Below, piece by piece: positions 54,187 through 64,000 of a stretch of DNA of 64,000 nt (positions are counted from its first letter, which is position 1; every line of letters starts with the position of its first letter). The position numbers and the translations under genes are program-made. The DNA is taken from contig VFIW01000005.1 of assembly GCA_006386115.1 (NCBI GenBank), positions 372,001 through 436,000 on the forward strand. Direction: 5' to 3'. The DNA comes from Globisporangium splendens. Taxonomy: Eukaryota > Oomycota > Peronosporomycetes > Pythiales > Pythiaceae. Below the pieces are notes generated by a model that worked only from the letters and a program-made list of their open reading frames with translations, made no database searches and had not been told where the DNA came from.

Positions 54187-54879
54187 TAATGACTGCGGCT
54201 TTTTCGTGTTGCGCTAAAACGGTAGGGTTCATCACCGACGAAATAAATAAGCACAGCAAACCAAGCCATGCCTATTCGGCTTTAGTGGTGGACGGCTTCT
54301 TCATCCGTCCGCTGGTGCTAAGAGAAAGCAGGTGTGCTGTTGGCTGGTTTGATATCACTCGCTCGGTTTTCTAGTGTATGAACTCAGCACTGCAAGCAAC
54401 TACGACGACTATTGTTCGGCTGGAGTTGCTGCAGCCGATTGTATCATTTAGGGCGTTTCAGAATTAGTCATTTCTCACCAGATAATGAATTCAGAAGATG
54501 GGCAAGAATTTTCACCATTTATTTGCCCAAAGCACCCTGCTCTACTCTTTGATGCGTAATCCACTGCTGGAGCAGAATTTGCCTCAGATCTCGGCAACGG
54601 GTTCGAGCCGAGGCAACAAGATGAAACAGCGACCCCCACACTTCTCACCTGGACAGCGCGCCTGTTCGATTGCAAACCATTATGCTGAGCTCGCACGATG
54701 TTGCTTCGGCAATGTTAGCTTGTTGCTCTCTAACTCTCTCTCTCTCTCTAACTTTGCTTACCCGAATTGTGCGTCGGCACGATAGATTTCCATTCGGGTC
54801 CATGTCCTCCAGTTCTTCAGCACCTACTGAAAAATGATGGCTTCTCGTTGGGATGGTGTGTCGCTGCGTGTTAAGCACT

Positions 54880-55250
54880 GGGCAGCTCGCGCTGGATACA
54901 TTCACAGGAAACCTTTTTTTCAAAGCAACTACTCATTACGAGCTCTCGCGTGCTGTGATTGGAGATGTGCAGTAGATTTTAAGGGCACCAGTCCAGCAAA
55001 GAACACTGGCTCGCTCGGGCTAGTATTCTCATGTCCATCTCATATTTTTCTTGTAATAATCAACACGCACAGGATACCGTTATGTGAATCTCAGTCCGGA
55101 GCAGTGGGCACTGGTTCCAACCTCGATGTCACTCACAACATTGTCAGGAGCTAAAATCTGGAATTGTTAATACATGCCGGAGTTCGGTGTCATTTGAGTT
55201 GAACGAACAGTCTTTTGTATCCATGCTGATGCAGCTGGTCCACACACCGT
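54880..55250. repeat. Diverged direct repeat, unit 1
   Basis: This shares blocks in the same order with 56881-57290: GGATACATTC, CCAGCAAAGAA, ACCTCAGTCCGGAG-type and TCTTTTGTATCCATGCTGAT. Identity is roughly 70-75% by eye. Confidence 0.65.
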
Positions 55251-56880
55251 TCAATGCAGTGCTAGTCACGCATTCGTCCACAAGCTCACAGTATTTGAGT
55301 TAAAGAAGTGGCGCATAAACCGCACAGAAAAAGGGCAAGACGGTTTAAATTCACAAACATTTTGGTTCAGTTGCACAGATTAACAAAAAAGGGGCAGCAC
55401 ACCAACAGTTGGTCATCTGAAATGCGAGTTTCTCTTTCTTCAGCCAGATCCTAAACCAACCACACACACACACACATACCCGAACAAGTGCATTAAGACC
55501 TTAAGCGTACATCAGTAACCCTCTACCTCCCCCAAGGGAAACACCTCGCTTCGCTCGACAAGTAGTGTGCTGCAAGCAGTGCATTTTCAATTTGACTTCG
55601 GCAGCTCACACATTTTACTCTTATCTTCCTGTGCAATTCAACCATTTTGACCTGTTCTTTGTCGATGTGGTTCGCCTTCCTTTCCCATTTGACACTGAAC
55701 GTGCGGTAATCTAATTGGAGGACAGCTATGACCTCCAATTAGACTACCACACCATTTATCAAAAAGAGCAAAAAAAGGCACAAAACACCACCGAATAAAC
55801 CATCCGAGTTTGAAGGGTTTCAGCATACAACTTCGTTGAAGTACTTCGGCTCCCCTGGTAAACCAAGCTCTCGGTCTTGCGAGGTTGGTTCCAAAAAGCA
55901 AGTGATCTGGGGGGGATTCCGCTTGAGTGAACAGCAAGCGCATATTGACTTCTCCACACACAGCAACAAAGAAAGCAAAACAGTCTGGGTTCATGCTACA
56001 AGAGAGTATGCTTATATAGAGTTTATCGGATAGCCCGCAATTGTATTTCTGACTTTAGGAGGGACCTTTGATGGAACCAAATTACAATCTCTCATATTTT
56101 TCTATAGGAAAATGTCTAAACTCTTGGCTGGGTGCCCGTAAATGTGGCAACTGCCACTGTTGTTCGGGGTGATGACAAGCATCTTGAGCGCTTTGTCAGC
56201 GTATCCTTCAGAAGAGACTGCTGACGAAGCGCTCGAGGTGTTTCTGAATCAGAATGGACTGCGAGTGGCAGCATAATAAGGAGTTACTCAGAAATGTCAG
56301 ACGTTGCTTTTGGGAGGTGCTATGATAGGAAAACAGTGGTCACAACGCTAATTTCCGAGTCCTTGTGACATGTATTAGTCGCACACCGATTTTTCTGTTT
56401 TTTTCGATCACTGAAGCAGAAAGACCAAACGTCTGGCCAAGTGAGTTGACGAGTTGTCGAACTGTTAAACTCAGAGGTAGAGCATTGCATGTTGGGACTG
56501 CGCGAAGTTGCAGGCGGATCAAAGCTCATATGTCGCATCCTCCGCCACTTCAGTTCCAGATTTCCGCTATAGGATGAATCTGCTCAGTTCCGTTCCGCTG
56601 GGGCCACAAGAAAGAGTTGGCGCACCGTATGCGTTTGGTGTTCTCACGATTACCCACATCGGTGCGGTAGGCAGATGCGTCGATGTATTTTTTTCGCGTT
56701 TGGGTAGTTGCAGCTGATGCTGCCGTTTAGGACACTTCTCACCGAATAATGAACCCAGATGATGGACGCCATGATGTCCCACATTCAGCCGTAGTAGTGT
56801 CTCCTTAAGGTTCTGTTTTGGTTGCATTTTCCAACCATAAGATAATTTCTCACTTGGTGCCTAGCTGAGCGGCATGGAGT

Positions 56881-57290
56881 GGGCAGCTTGGGGATACATT
56901 CGCAGCATTTTTGTAAAGCCTCATTCGTTGTGAGCTGTCAGGCGCATGCAACGATTGGAGTTCCAGACCAGCAAAGAAGCTGAGCCATTCGATGTGTGGT
57001 ATTCTCAAGTGCATCTCTCAGATATTTTCCTTATAATTACAACGGGCAGGATGCCGTTTTATGAACCTCAGTCCGGAGTTGAGGACACTGATTCCAAAGC
57101 AGATGCAGCAATCCGCCATTGACGAAGCCAACCTCTAAAATTGTTAATACATGTTGAAGGTCTGTATCTTTTGATCTGCACCAGAAGCACTGAACAACGA
57201 CAAGAGAAAAAACACATAGAGGCTCTGCAGTAGGACAGCGATAGTGGCCGAGTCTTTTGTATCCATGCTGATGCAGCTGATCCACACACC
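56881..57290. repeat. Diverged direct repeat, unit 2
   Basis: This is the partner of 54880-55250, about 2.0 kb downstream. The two are old copies of an unidentified repeat; weaker homology extends upstream (CTCACCGAATAATGAA near 56737 against 54475). Confidence 0.65.
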
Positions 57291-57512
57291 ATGTGCTCTG
57301 TGCGTGGGTCTCGTGCGTACAATCAAAAAGCCACGCACGGCGCCAAGCGTTCTCCAATGATACTCGCAAATCCGCTTATGTCACAGTTAGCTCCAGTCCG
57401 CATGAGCAGCCTGCAGCAGCGACTGCACTCATCCAGAGTGCGGTCACCTTGAAGTGGCTCAAAGGACCATCGTCCGACCACTTTCGTTCGGAGTTATTGT
57501 GTGGTATACATC

Positions 57513-58172
57513 ATGCATGTCAAAGTGTGTGCATTGCCTCGCAAGCAGGTCGTTGAGGTCACCGGGAATGGGGGACCGGAGCGAGGGCAGCAATTTGCTG
57601 GCACACAAACTCTTGGGGATGCTGTGGAGCGCCTGCTCGTAGGCGTCCAAGTTATCGGCACGGAGCTTGCAGAGCTGGAAGCAGTGGTGGCAAATGTTGC
57701 ACACCAACAGCAGCAACTGATGGCGATGATTGCTGCTCTCGCTTCCCTGTCTCCTCAGCAGACACCGCAACAAGAACGAGAAGCAATAAAAGCATGGCCT
57801 GCCAATCTGCGCTCCCTCGCAAATATTTCCGTTGCATCATTGTACTATCAGTTCCTTCACGAAGGACTAAATGCCGTACCATTGGACAGAAAGAACCACG
57901 CGCTGAGATACGCACAGTGCACCATGCGTATCGCACGCCTCGTTGTGAGCGGCACAGAGCCACCGCCGCTCGCATCGCTTGTGACAGATGCTGAGCGCGC
58001 CGCTTGGCGACGCGAAGTTCAACTCCTCGCAAATGACGTGCAAATCAAAGTCTTGGGGGTCCTGGAGAGTCATGATCCTGGAACCGACAATGTCGGTAAG
58101 CGGTCGCGAACTGGCACCGTTACGGGCATCGTGCGCGCGTGGACCAAGACAGTAAAGCATGCAAACGCTTGA
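57513..58172 (+). CDS. Hypothetical protein, no family recognised
   Basis: The open frame of about 219 codons from ATG (MHVKVCALPRKQ) has balanced composition, a Gln-rich helical stretch (AELEAVVANVAHQQQQLMAMI) and a conserved-looking segment (LYYQFLHEGLNAVPLDRKNH). It lies among decayed repeats, so it may be a remnant of a mobile-element gene. No intron or promoter signal supports it. Confidence 0.35.
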   Translation: MHVKVCALPRKQVVEVTGNGGPERGQQFAGTQTLGDAVERLLVGVQVIGTELAELEAVVANVAHQQQQLMAMIAALASLSPQQTPQQEREAIKAWPANLRSLANISVASLYYQFLHEGLNAVPLDRKNHALRYAQCTMRIARLVVSGTEPPPLASLVTDAERAAWRREVQLLANDVQIKVLGVLESHDPGTDNVGKRSRTGTVTGIVRAWTKTVKHANA

Positions 58173-58683
58173 GATTCTAGCTTGTCATTTCGTGCAAGTA
58201 TTAATGCTCACACACAAACCATTATCCACGGCAATGTAGTCACTCATTTGTTGAACACGCGCCACAGAACATAACCACGTCAAAAGCATACTTCTTACAC
58301 TTTGGCTAGTGCTCTTTGCTGTTGGTGCAATCTTGATGCTGATGTTGACGCGACTGGTGTGCATCACGCTCGCGCCGACCACCACTTGCTTTGCACTCGT
58401 TACTAAACACGACATTTTTCCACAACCATTTAGATGTATTAGAGCTAAACTCACCATAGGACAACACTCATCAAAAGATCATGCATATTCAGTTTCACTG
58501 AACGCTCGCTACCGCCAGTTGTTGCGGCAGCGGCGTGCTTGGCATGCTCGTGCCAACTGCACTCTTGCCCTCACTCATGTTGTCGAAGCACGTCGTGCCG
58601 ACCACCATTTATTTCTATTCACACACGATTCATATTATGTTAGCTTTAGTCAGGTTGGAGAGGGTCCTGAGCATTTAGACCGA

Positions 58684-58757
58684 TCGGTTTTCTCGGTGGT
58701 TCGGTTTTCTCGGTGGTTCGGTTTTCTCGGTGGTTCGGTTTTCTCGGCAGCTCGGTT
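58684..58757. repeat. 17-bp minisatellite, about four units
   Basis: The unit TCGGTTTTCTCGGTGGT is repeated three times exactly, then once with CAGC at the end, then a partial TCGGTTTTA. Confidence 0.9.
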
Positions 58758-58869
58758 TTATGAAGAAAAAGACATAAAAAGTCATAAACCGTCTCATCGG
58801 AAGATAACAGGAATCAATGTACTGTTCCTATTCCGTTCTGATGCTGAACACGATGTGCTCGAATAATGC

Positions 58870-58916
58870 TTATCTTCCGAACAATTTGTGTGTTCGGAAG
58901 ACTGTTCGGAAGATAA
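58870..58916. repeat. Perfect 14-bp inverted repeat (TTATCTTCCGAACA)
   Basis: TTATCTTCCGAACA at 58870-58883 pairs with its complement at 58903-58916 over a 19-nt loop. The loop itself contains another TGTTCGGAAG, so alternative pairings exist. It could be an end of a small inverted-repeat element. Confidence 0.75.
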
Positions 58917-59341
58917 ACTTTAAAGTTCACAAGTGAGAAGCGACAATCATTCAGCTGCTCAGACATCACTCGTAGTCTGTAACCGACTCAGAATGAATGT
59001 CATCATCGACATTGCACATCATCAAAAACACTTGTACCCATTCGAGCGATTGGCAGCGCACCTCGTTTAGCAATCTTGAGTGCCGTGGCGTGCAAACGCA
59101 TCAAGACGCCTCGCAATAGTCTCCTGAAGCAGCCATGTCCGCCCGTTAGCGCAATGCAAGGTAAACTCAAGGTATATATTATTGACTTTTCTTTCTCTCC
59201 AAAAGTGTAGAGAGCGCTCCTGACGCTCTCCCATTCTATCCACACGATCTCTATGTACGGCAACCAGTGCGAACTACGACGCTCTACTTGTCGCAGCTTC
59301 ATTGTCTGCATTTTGAACGCATTCGTCGTTTGATTGCTTGT

Positions 59342-60793
59342 TTACTTGGAGAACACGTCGTTGAGCGCCTTCTCGAAGATGTTGAGTCCCAACTCGGTTT
59401 CCTCGGCGGTGATGTTGAGTGGGGGCATGAAACGCAAAGTCTCGTACACACTCGTCGTCAAGATCATCATGCCGTGGTCCAAGCACGCGTTCGACACCTT
59501 GCTCGCCGTGCCGTATGGCACTACCTTGTTGTCGAATTCAATACCAATCATCAGACCCTTGCCACGGACGTCCAAGATCGGGTACTTGCCCGAGTCATTC
59601 AGGCGGTTCAATCCAGCCATGAACTGCTCGCCACGAGCACGCGTGTTGGCGAGGATGTTCTCTTCTTCGAACACGTCTTGCACTGCGAGCGCGGCCGCGC
59701 ACGCGACGGCGTTACCAGCGTAGGTGCCGCCCATCGATCCTGGAGGCTGCTTGTCGGTCAGCTCCTTTCGGCTCGCAATGCCACTCAATGGGAAGCCGTT
59801 GGCGATACCCTTGGCGATGACCAGGATATCTGGCGTCACGTCGAAGTGGCCATTGATCGCAAAGTACTCGCCCGTGCGACCAAAACCCGACTGCACTTCA
59901 TCTGCGATCAGCAAGATGTTGTTCTCGGTGCAGATCTCGCGCAGACCCTTCATGAAGCTCTTTGGAGGCACGACGTAGCCGCCTTCGCCCATAATCGGTT
60001 CGATCAGAATCGCGGCAGTGTCCGAAGGAGCAGACTGCTGCTTCAGAGCAAGGCGCAATTGTTCCAAGCACCACTCGCTGAGTTCCTCTGGAGGAAACAA
60101 AGAGATACAATCAAAGAGACCATGTCAGTCGACTACACAAAGTGTTTGGAGTGTGGCTGAGACCAAGAAAGCTGTACCTTCGTCCTTGATCGGACCGTGC
60201 TGCACGTATGGGAATGGCACAACCTTCACGCCGCTCATCAATGGACCGAACCCAGCACTGTACACCGTCTTACTGGTCGTCAGGCTCATGGCACCGATCG
60301 TGCGTCCGTGGTAGCCGCCCTGGAAGACGATGACGTTCTGCTTTCCCGTCGAGTGGCGGGCAAGCTTCACGGCGTTTTCCACAGCTTCCGAGCCACTAAA
60401 GATGCGCAACAACAACAAACGACTCAGTATCTTTGCACATACACACTAGCGCACATGCAATCGCAAAAAGAAAAAGAAAAAAAGAAGCACTTACGAGGTG
60501 GCGAAGAAGAGCGAGTCGAGACCCTTGGGCATCAGCGGCAGCAAGCGGTCCGTGAGCTTGAGCATTGGCTCGTGGTAGCCAATGTTGACTTGCGCGTGCA
60601 CGAGCGTGGCGGCCTGGTCCTGCACGGCCTTGACGACGCGCGGGTGGCAGTGGCCGACGCTCGTGACGGCGATGCCGCTCGTGAGGTCGAGCAGCTTGCG
60701 GTCGTCCGTGGTCCAGATCCAGGCACCCTTGCCCTTCTTCATGACCATCTCCGACATGCGTCCGATGCCGCGCGCGAGGTGCTGCTTGCCCAT
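59342..60793 (-). CDS. Class III aminotransferase, 4-aminobutyrate aminotransferase-like, intact
   Basis: Three exons on the minus strand (60793-60495, 60395-60178, 60087-59342) join in phase to 420 aa. The PLP-binding features are [42 protein letters not shown] and the Schiff-base lysine in [17 protein letters not shown], then MGGTYAGNAVACAAA. Length and motifs fit bacterial-type GABA/acetylornithine aminotransferases, which move the amino group to 2-oxoglutarate. GABA is the best guess for substrate, from overall resemblance. The first in-frame ATG is MGKQHLARGIG; an open frame with Arg/Ala/Ser composition (ACALARSLARSALAWRLI) lies upstream without an ATG, so a mitochondrial presequence from another exon is possible. 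This is the intact relative of the three broken copies but has only two introns against their nine. Confidence 0.87.
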
Positions 60794-62036
60794 GGTGGTC
60801 TGGCTGGTGGTGCGGGGTTGCGTGGGGGCTTCGAGGCTTCGTGGTGTGGCCGTGGGCGCAAGTTGGGATATGAGGCGCCAAGCAAGAGCGCTGCGAGCAA
60901 GCGAGCGAGCAAGCGCGCATGCGTTAAAATGCGAGTCACATGGGGAGATACACTCGTTGATAGGAAGGATACCATCACGCAAACGCTTTTGAGATCGGTG
61001 TAAAAACCCTTTCGAAGCTACTCATTCAAGATCCTTTTGATAGTGAATACCCTGTTTAATATGGAAGGTCATCCAGTAAGACATCACCCATGGGTTGAAA
61101 AGCCTCTGTAAAAGTTTCATGCAGCAATACGCACTATGGAAGTTTTTACGAGCGTAATTACGATCACATTCCCGGCTATGTTTGCCTCATGTTGCCGCAG
61201 CAAAATCTGGGAGCGTACGGCGCAGTGCGAAATCTGGGAGCGTACACGAGGGAAATGCGCTCTCCAGATTGCAACATGCGCGCTGCAGCAAATCACTGTG
61301 AACGCATGATTTCCGCAGTGGGTGGCGCAGCCGAAGGAAGAGCAAGAGCAGGTGGCCAGAGAGTGAGAGCGTACGAGCGAGGAAAGGGCATGGGGGAGGG
61401 TGCCAGCAAAACCACAAGAACTTGGTGAACGAGGAAAGGCATGTGGTATGGACGATTGAAGAGACGCAATGACTTGCATGCTGGTGTGGAGAAGAGTTGA
61501 TACTGAGTACATGGAGTGCTGAGTGTGTATCGCTGGATGACCTGTGGTGACCTCAAGACTGACGAAGTTGTCGCGAAGGAAGGTCCGTTGCCTCAGCACA
61601 TGCAGTCAGTCCACCATGCTCAAGGTGGAGGAGTCTGTGTGCCTGGATCGCAAGGTGAGCACATTGTGAATGGTGTGCTAGTTGATGCGCAACTCCGGCA
61701 GCACGAGCGTTTTCCGATTCCTGTGCTTTCCGTCTGGTGATGTTGCAAGTGCAGTCGCTGGTTGCGGTGGATTGCGTCGTTTGGAGATTGAACGATGAGT
61801 TCGTGCAAGCTCGACGGTGAGTTAAATAAAGTGTATGTTGCTTGTTAGCTGGAGATGAAGCATGTCCCACCTACTCCGCATTCTGCCGACTTGTCGCTCG
61901 TGGATGGGGCTGGTTGGGAACGATTGTTTTGTTGGAATTAGATGGGGCTTGCATTATCACGGCGCTATGCGTGTGGTGGTGCAAGGCGTTGATCGCGGAA
62001 CTATGGTTCCGGTGATCTGATTTAATGTGCGAGTCA
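60794..62036. other. Intergenic region upstream of the aminotransferase
   Basis: Several short overlapping frames occur on both strands, none convincing. The direct repeat GGGAGCGTACGGCGCAG / GGGAGCGTACACGAG (61208-61253) carries AATCTGGGAGCGTAC twice, 30 bp apart. No known gene is recognised. Confidence 0.45.
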
Positions 62037-62551
62037 TCATGGTGCTGACGCTTCGTTTGCCGGAAACAGCGGCCGTTGGCTCAGTTTCTCGTACAAGTTC
62101 ATGATCTATAGAGACGATTAAACAGTAATACACCCGTTAGCTGCCATGCGTAAAGGCTTGCTTTTGATGTTCATTCGAGTGGCCACACTCTTCGTATTGC
62201 TTTTGAGTTACGGCACATCGGTGGCCTCCCAGTTGTGACAAATGCATAGAACACACATTTAAGAGCTCAGTCTAGGAATCCATATATATGGGAGCGTACC
62301 TGCTGGAAAAACTGGTCCTGTTCACGCAGGAGGCCAGCAATGGCGCCGAGTCCTTCGTCCCCCGTCTTGCGGCGACGGCGGCTCTCGGCCAAGACCGCCG
62401 CGATCCGCTCGGCGTTCTGGTCGATGGTTTCGAGCAGGTCCTGTGCCTGGACGAGCTCCTCGGGCGCAGTCGTCCCGTTGCGCTCCAGCTCCTTCATCAG
62501 CGTCTTGCACGCGTCCACGAGGCTGTTGGACGCTGGCGCTGGGGATGTCAT
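62037..62551 (-). CDS. Small helical protein of unknown function
   Basis: Two minus-strand exons (62551-62300 and 62105-62037) join in phase 0 (CAG|GTACGC ... TATAG|ATC) into 106 aa, from MTSPAPASNSLVDACK to PLFPANEASAP. The body is predicted helical and coiled-coil (ELVQAQDLLETIDQNAERIAAV, LLREQDQFFQQIMNLYEKL). Size and composition recall small subunits of multi-protein complexes (mediator, BLOC/BORC type), but no family is recognised. It is divergent from VPS18, with 418 bp between the ATGs. Confidence 0.6.
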
Positions 62552-62969
62552 GTTTGTCGATGTCTTGTGGCGAAACTGAATAAGGAAAGTAACCAAGAAA
62601 TAGTGGATGGGTTTCTGTCCTGAATTAAGTTTGCATTCATTTTAAGCAAAACGAGATCTTTTGTTTGGCTATTCTTCGGTACCTCAAACTATTCTTACGC
62701 TCAGTTAAAACCGGTATAAAAAAGCACTTTATTGTGCATCCCTAGTTCCAACTTTGTGACTCGGGACCAAAGTGTCCCGAAGTTTCTGTGAGGAGGGGGA
62801 GTCACCAAGATATTCGGGACCGACATCACCTCAACACAGAAAGAAGAAACCCCACAACGGGAGAAGCAGCAAGAGCGCAGGAAGGAAGTGCGCTCTGTTG
62901 CTCTCTGCGCAGCCCACCCCCTGCATATTGAGCCTTCACTGTAGCGTGCGCATATACTAGACAGCGACC
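62552..62969. promoter_or_regulatory. Divergent promoter region between the small helical gene and VPS18
   Basis: The 418 bp must hold both 5' ends. No clear initiator is found, and no coding sequence is seen. Confidence 0.4.
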
Positions 62970-64000
62970 ATGTCGTCAGACCTGTTTGCGGACTGGCAGA
63001 AGGAGGAGGAGGAGACCTCGAAGGGCAACACCGGCAACGGCTTCGACGACGTCTACGAGTCGCCCTACGGCGCGACGGCCGCCGACGAGTACGGCGGCAG
63101 CAATGGTGGCGACGACTTCGACTTTGAGTCGGACAATGTCTCGAGACCCGCGAAGGAGGAGGAGCGGCCGATGTTTGAGCTCCGCGAGCACGGGCTCAAG
63201 GTATCGCGCCGCAAAGGGTTCACGCTGAGCTGCATGAGCGTCGGCAACGGCGTCATGGCTCTCGGTTCGCTCGAGGGCATGCTGCTGCGCTGCACGGTGG
63301 ACACGACCGACAGCTCCGGCACGGTCGAGGAGATCATGATCGAGCCGCGCGTGGCGATGGCGAACGTGTTCATCGATCCGAGCGGCGCGCATCTGCTGAT
63401 CTCCATGGAGAACGGCTCCAACTTCTACCTGCACACGAGCACGAACCGTCCGAAGAAGATTATGAAGGCGCAGTCGATGAAGTTTACGTGCGTCGCTTGG
63501 GACCGCCAAAGTGGTCTGCCGTCGGGCACGGAGCCCATCCTGATCGGTACGGACACGGGTGCCGTGTGCGAAGCCGAGTTTGTCGACGGCAAGGAGCGAT
63601 CGTTCAAGAAAGTGTACCAGATCTCGAACCAGGGTCCGATCGCGGGCTTGGAGTTTGAACATTGGAAGACCCATTCGGACGAAGTGCGCTACTACGTGAT
63701 GCTCACGACGTCGGGATCGGGCAAGCGACCGACGCGGATGTTCCAGTTTATCGGCGGCCAGGGCGGCTTTGAGGCGATTTTCAACCAATACACGAGTCCA
63801 GATCGTCTGCGGTTTCAGGAGCTCCCGGGCGATATCCCGAACGCGGACTTGCGCTTCTTCGCCAAGCAGGAGCGCGAACGTGCGAAGTGCTTTGGTCTCT
63901 TGACGGGCGAAGGCGTGTTCCATGGCGAACTGGTGTTTGGATCGTCGAGCAACGTCGACAGCATGATCACTGGCAGCGATCTCATCTCGTACCTGGGTAA
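62970..64000 (+). CDS. VPS18: VPS18 (Pep3/deep orange), N-terminal part, runs off the window
   Basis: The frame starts ATGTCGTCAGACCTG and is open for 343 codons to the window end without an intron. After an acidic N-terminus (DWQKEEEET) the sequence matches the Pep3/Vps18 N-terminal beta-propeller: GNGVMALGSLEGMLLRC, VFIDPSGAHLLISMENGSNFYLH, PILIGTDTGAVCEAEF, YYVMLTTSG, FGLLTGEGVFHGEL. VPS18 is a core subunit of the HOPS and CORVET tethering complexes for endosome and vacuole fusion. The clathrin-repeat and RING parts lie beyond the window. Confidence 0.85.
   Translation, partial: MSSDLFADWQKEEEETSKGNTGNGFDDVYESPYGATAADEYGGSNGGDDFDFESDNVSRPAKEEERPMFELREHGLKVSRRKGFTLSCMSVGNGVMALGSLEGMLLRCTVDTTDSSGTVEEIMIEPRVAMANVFIDPSGAHLLISMENGSNFYLHTSTNRPKKIMKAQSMKFTCVAWDRQSGLPSGTEPILIGTDTGAVCEAEFVDGKERSFKKVYQISNQGPIAGLEFEHWKTHSDEVRYYVMLTTSGSGKRPTRMFQFIGGQGGFEAIFNQYTSPDRLRFQELPGDIPNADLRFFAKQERERAKCFGLLTGEGVFHGELVFGSSSNVDSMITGSDLISYLG

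Larger units (their letters stand above)
54187..57500. other. Gene-poor region of decayed repeats
   Basis: No convincing gene is seen. It contains a CT microsatellite (about 54730), a CA microsatellite (about 55461-55477), a perfect 11-bp hairpin (CTAATTGGAGG and its complement, about 55711-55742) and a diverged direct duplication (54430-55250 and 56700-57290). Confidence 0.55.
58173..59341. other. Gene-poor region with minisatellite and hairpin
   Basis: No gene is supported. The region contains a 17-bp minisatellite (58684-58757) and a 14-bp inverted repeat (58870-58916) and ends at the stop of the aminotransferase gene. Confidence 0.5.

Noticed and set aside
61117..61870. Overlapping frames of 100-160 codons upstream of the aminotransferase
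   Set aside because: No consistent frame, no homology, and no start or splice context on either strand.
62976..63923. 315-codon open frame antisense to VPS18
   Set aside because: The sense frame is clearly VPS18; the antisense frame is Arg/Leu/Val-rich with no known motif.

Overview
The window looks like nuclear DNA of an oomycete (stramenopile). The basis is short introns with GTACGT/GTAAGT donors, TKL kinases with tandem kinase domains fused to ankyrin repeats, secreted papain-like proteins ending in PAN/Apple domains, an oomycete-type initiator motif, and a MULE transposon. GC is moderate and nothing bacterial (operons, ribosome binding sites) is seen. I cannot name the species.

The dominating structure is a nested inverted triplication. 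One module holds a tandem pseudokinase-kinase gene (853 aa), a broken class III aminotransferase, and an ankyrin gene probably spliced to a second tandem pseudokinase-kinase. It occurs as copy A (1-9174, plus strand, truncated by the window start), copy B (29608-40266, inverted) and copy C (44336-54186, same orientation as A, cut off inside the ankyrin exon). A and B, each followed by the same 5' half of a pseudoprotease gene, form inverted arms around a unique core. B and C form a second, head-to-head palindrome around a spacer of about 4.1 kb filled with retroelement debris. B and C share several derived changes that A lacks, so they are sister copies.

The unique core (about 10.1-22.6 kb) carries two divergent, inverted pseudoprotease paralogues (active-site Cys and His both replaced). 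Between them lie four ordinary genes: a TAF4-like TFIID subunit carrying TAZ zinc fingers, a Rieske [2Fe-2S] protein, a B-box plus DUF2009 protein, and a possibly myristoylated ankyrin-like protein. The near-identical arms end abruptly inside the two protease genes.

An apparently intact MULE (23511-29598) sits in arm B with a 9-bp target duplication, and the empty site is preserved in arm A. It encodes a predicted 1443-aa transposase with SWIM zinc finger fused to a Ulp1/C48-type protease, and a convergent small coiled-coil ORF. Six perfect copies of the palindrome AGTTGCGCAACT, which looks like two back-to-back copies of the terminal-repeat core, are scattered through its introns and exons.

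Right of copy C, 54187-59300 is gene-poor decayed repeat DNA with one weak ORF. Then come an intact, intron-poor aminotransferase gene (a paralogue of the broken ones), a small coiled-coil protein gene, and the start of VPS18. All splice models were built by eye from frame, phase and homology and have no transcript support.
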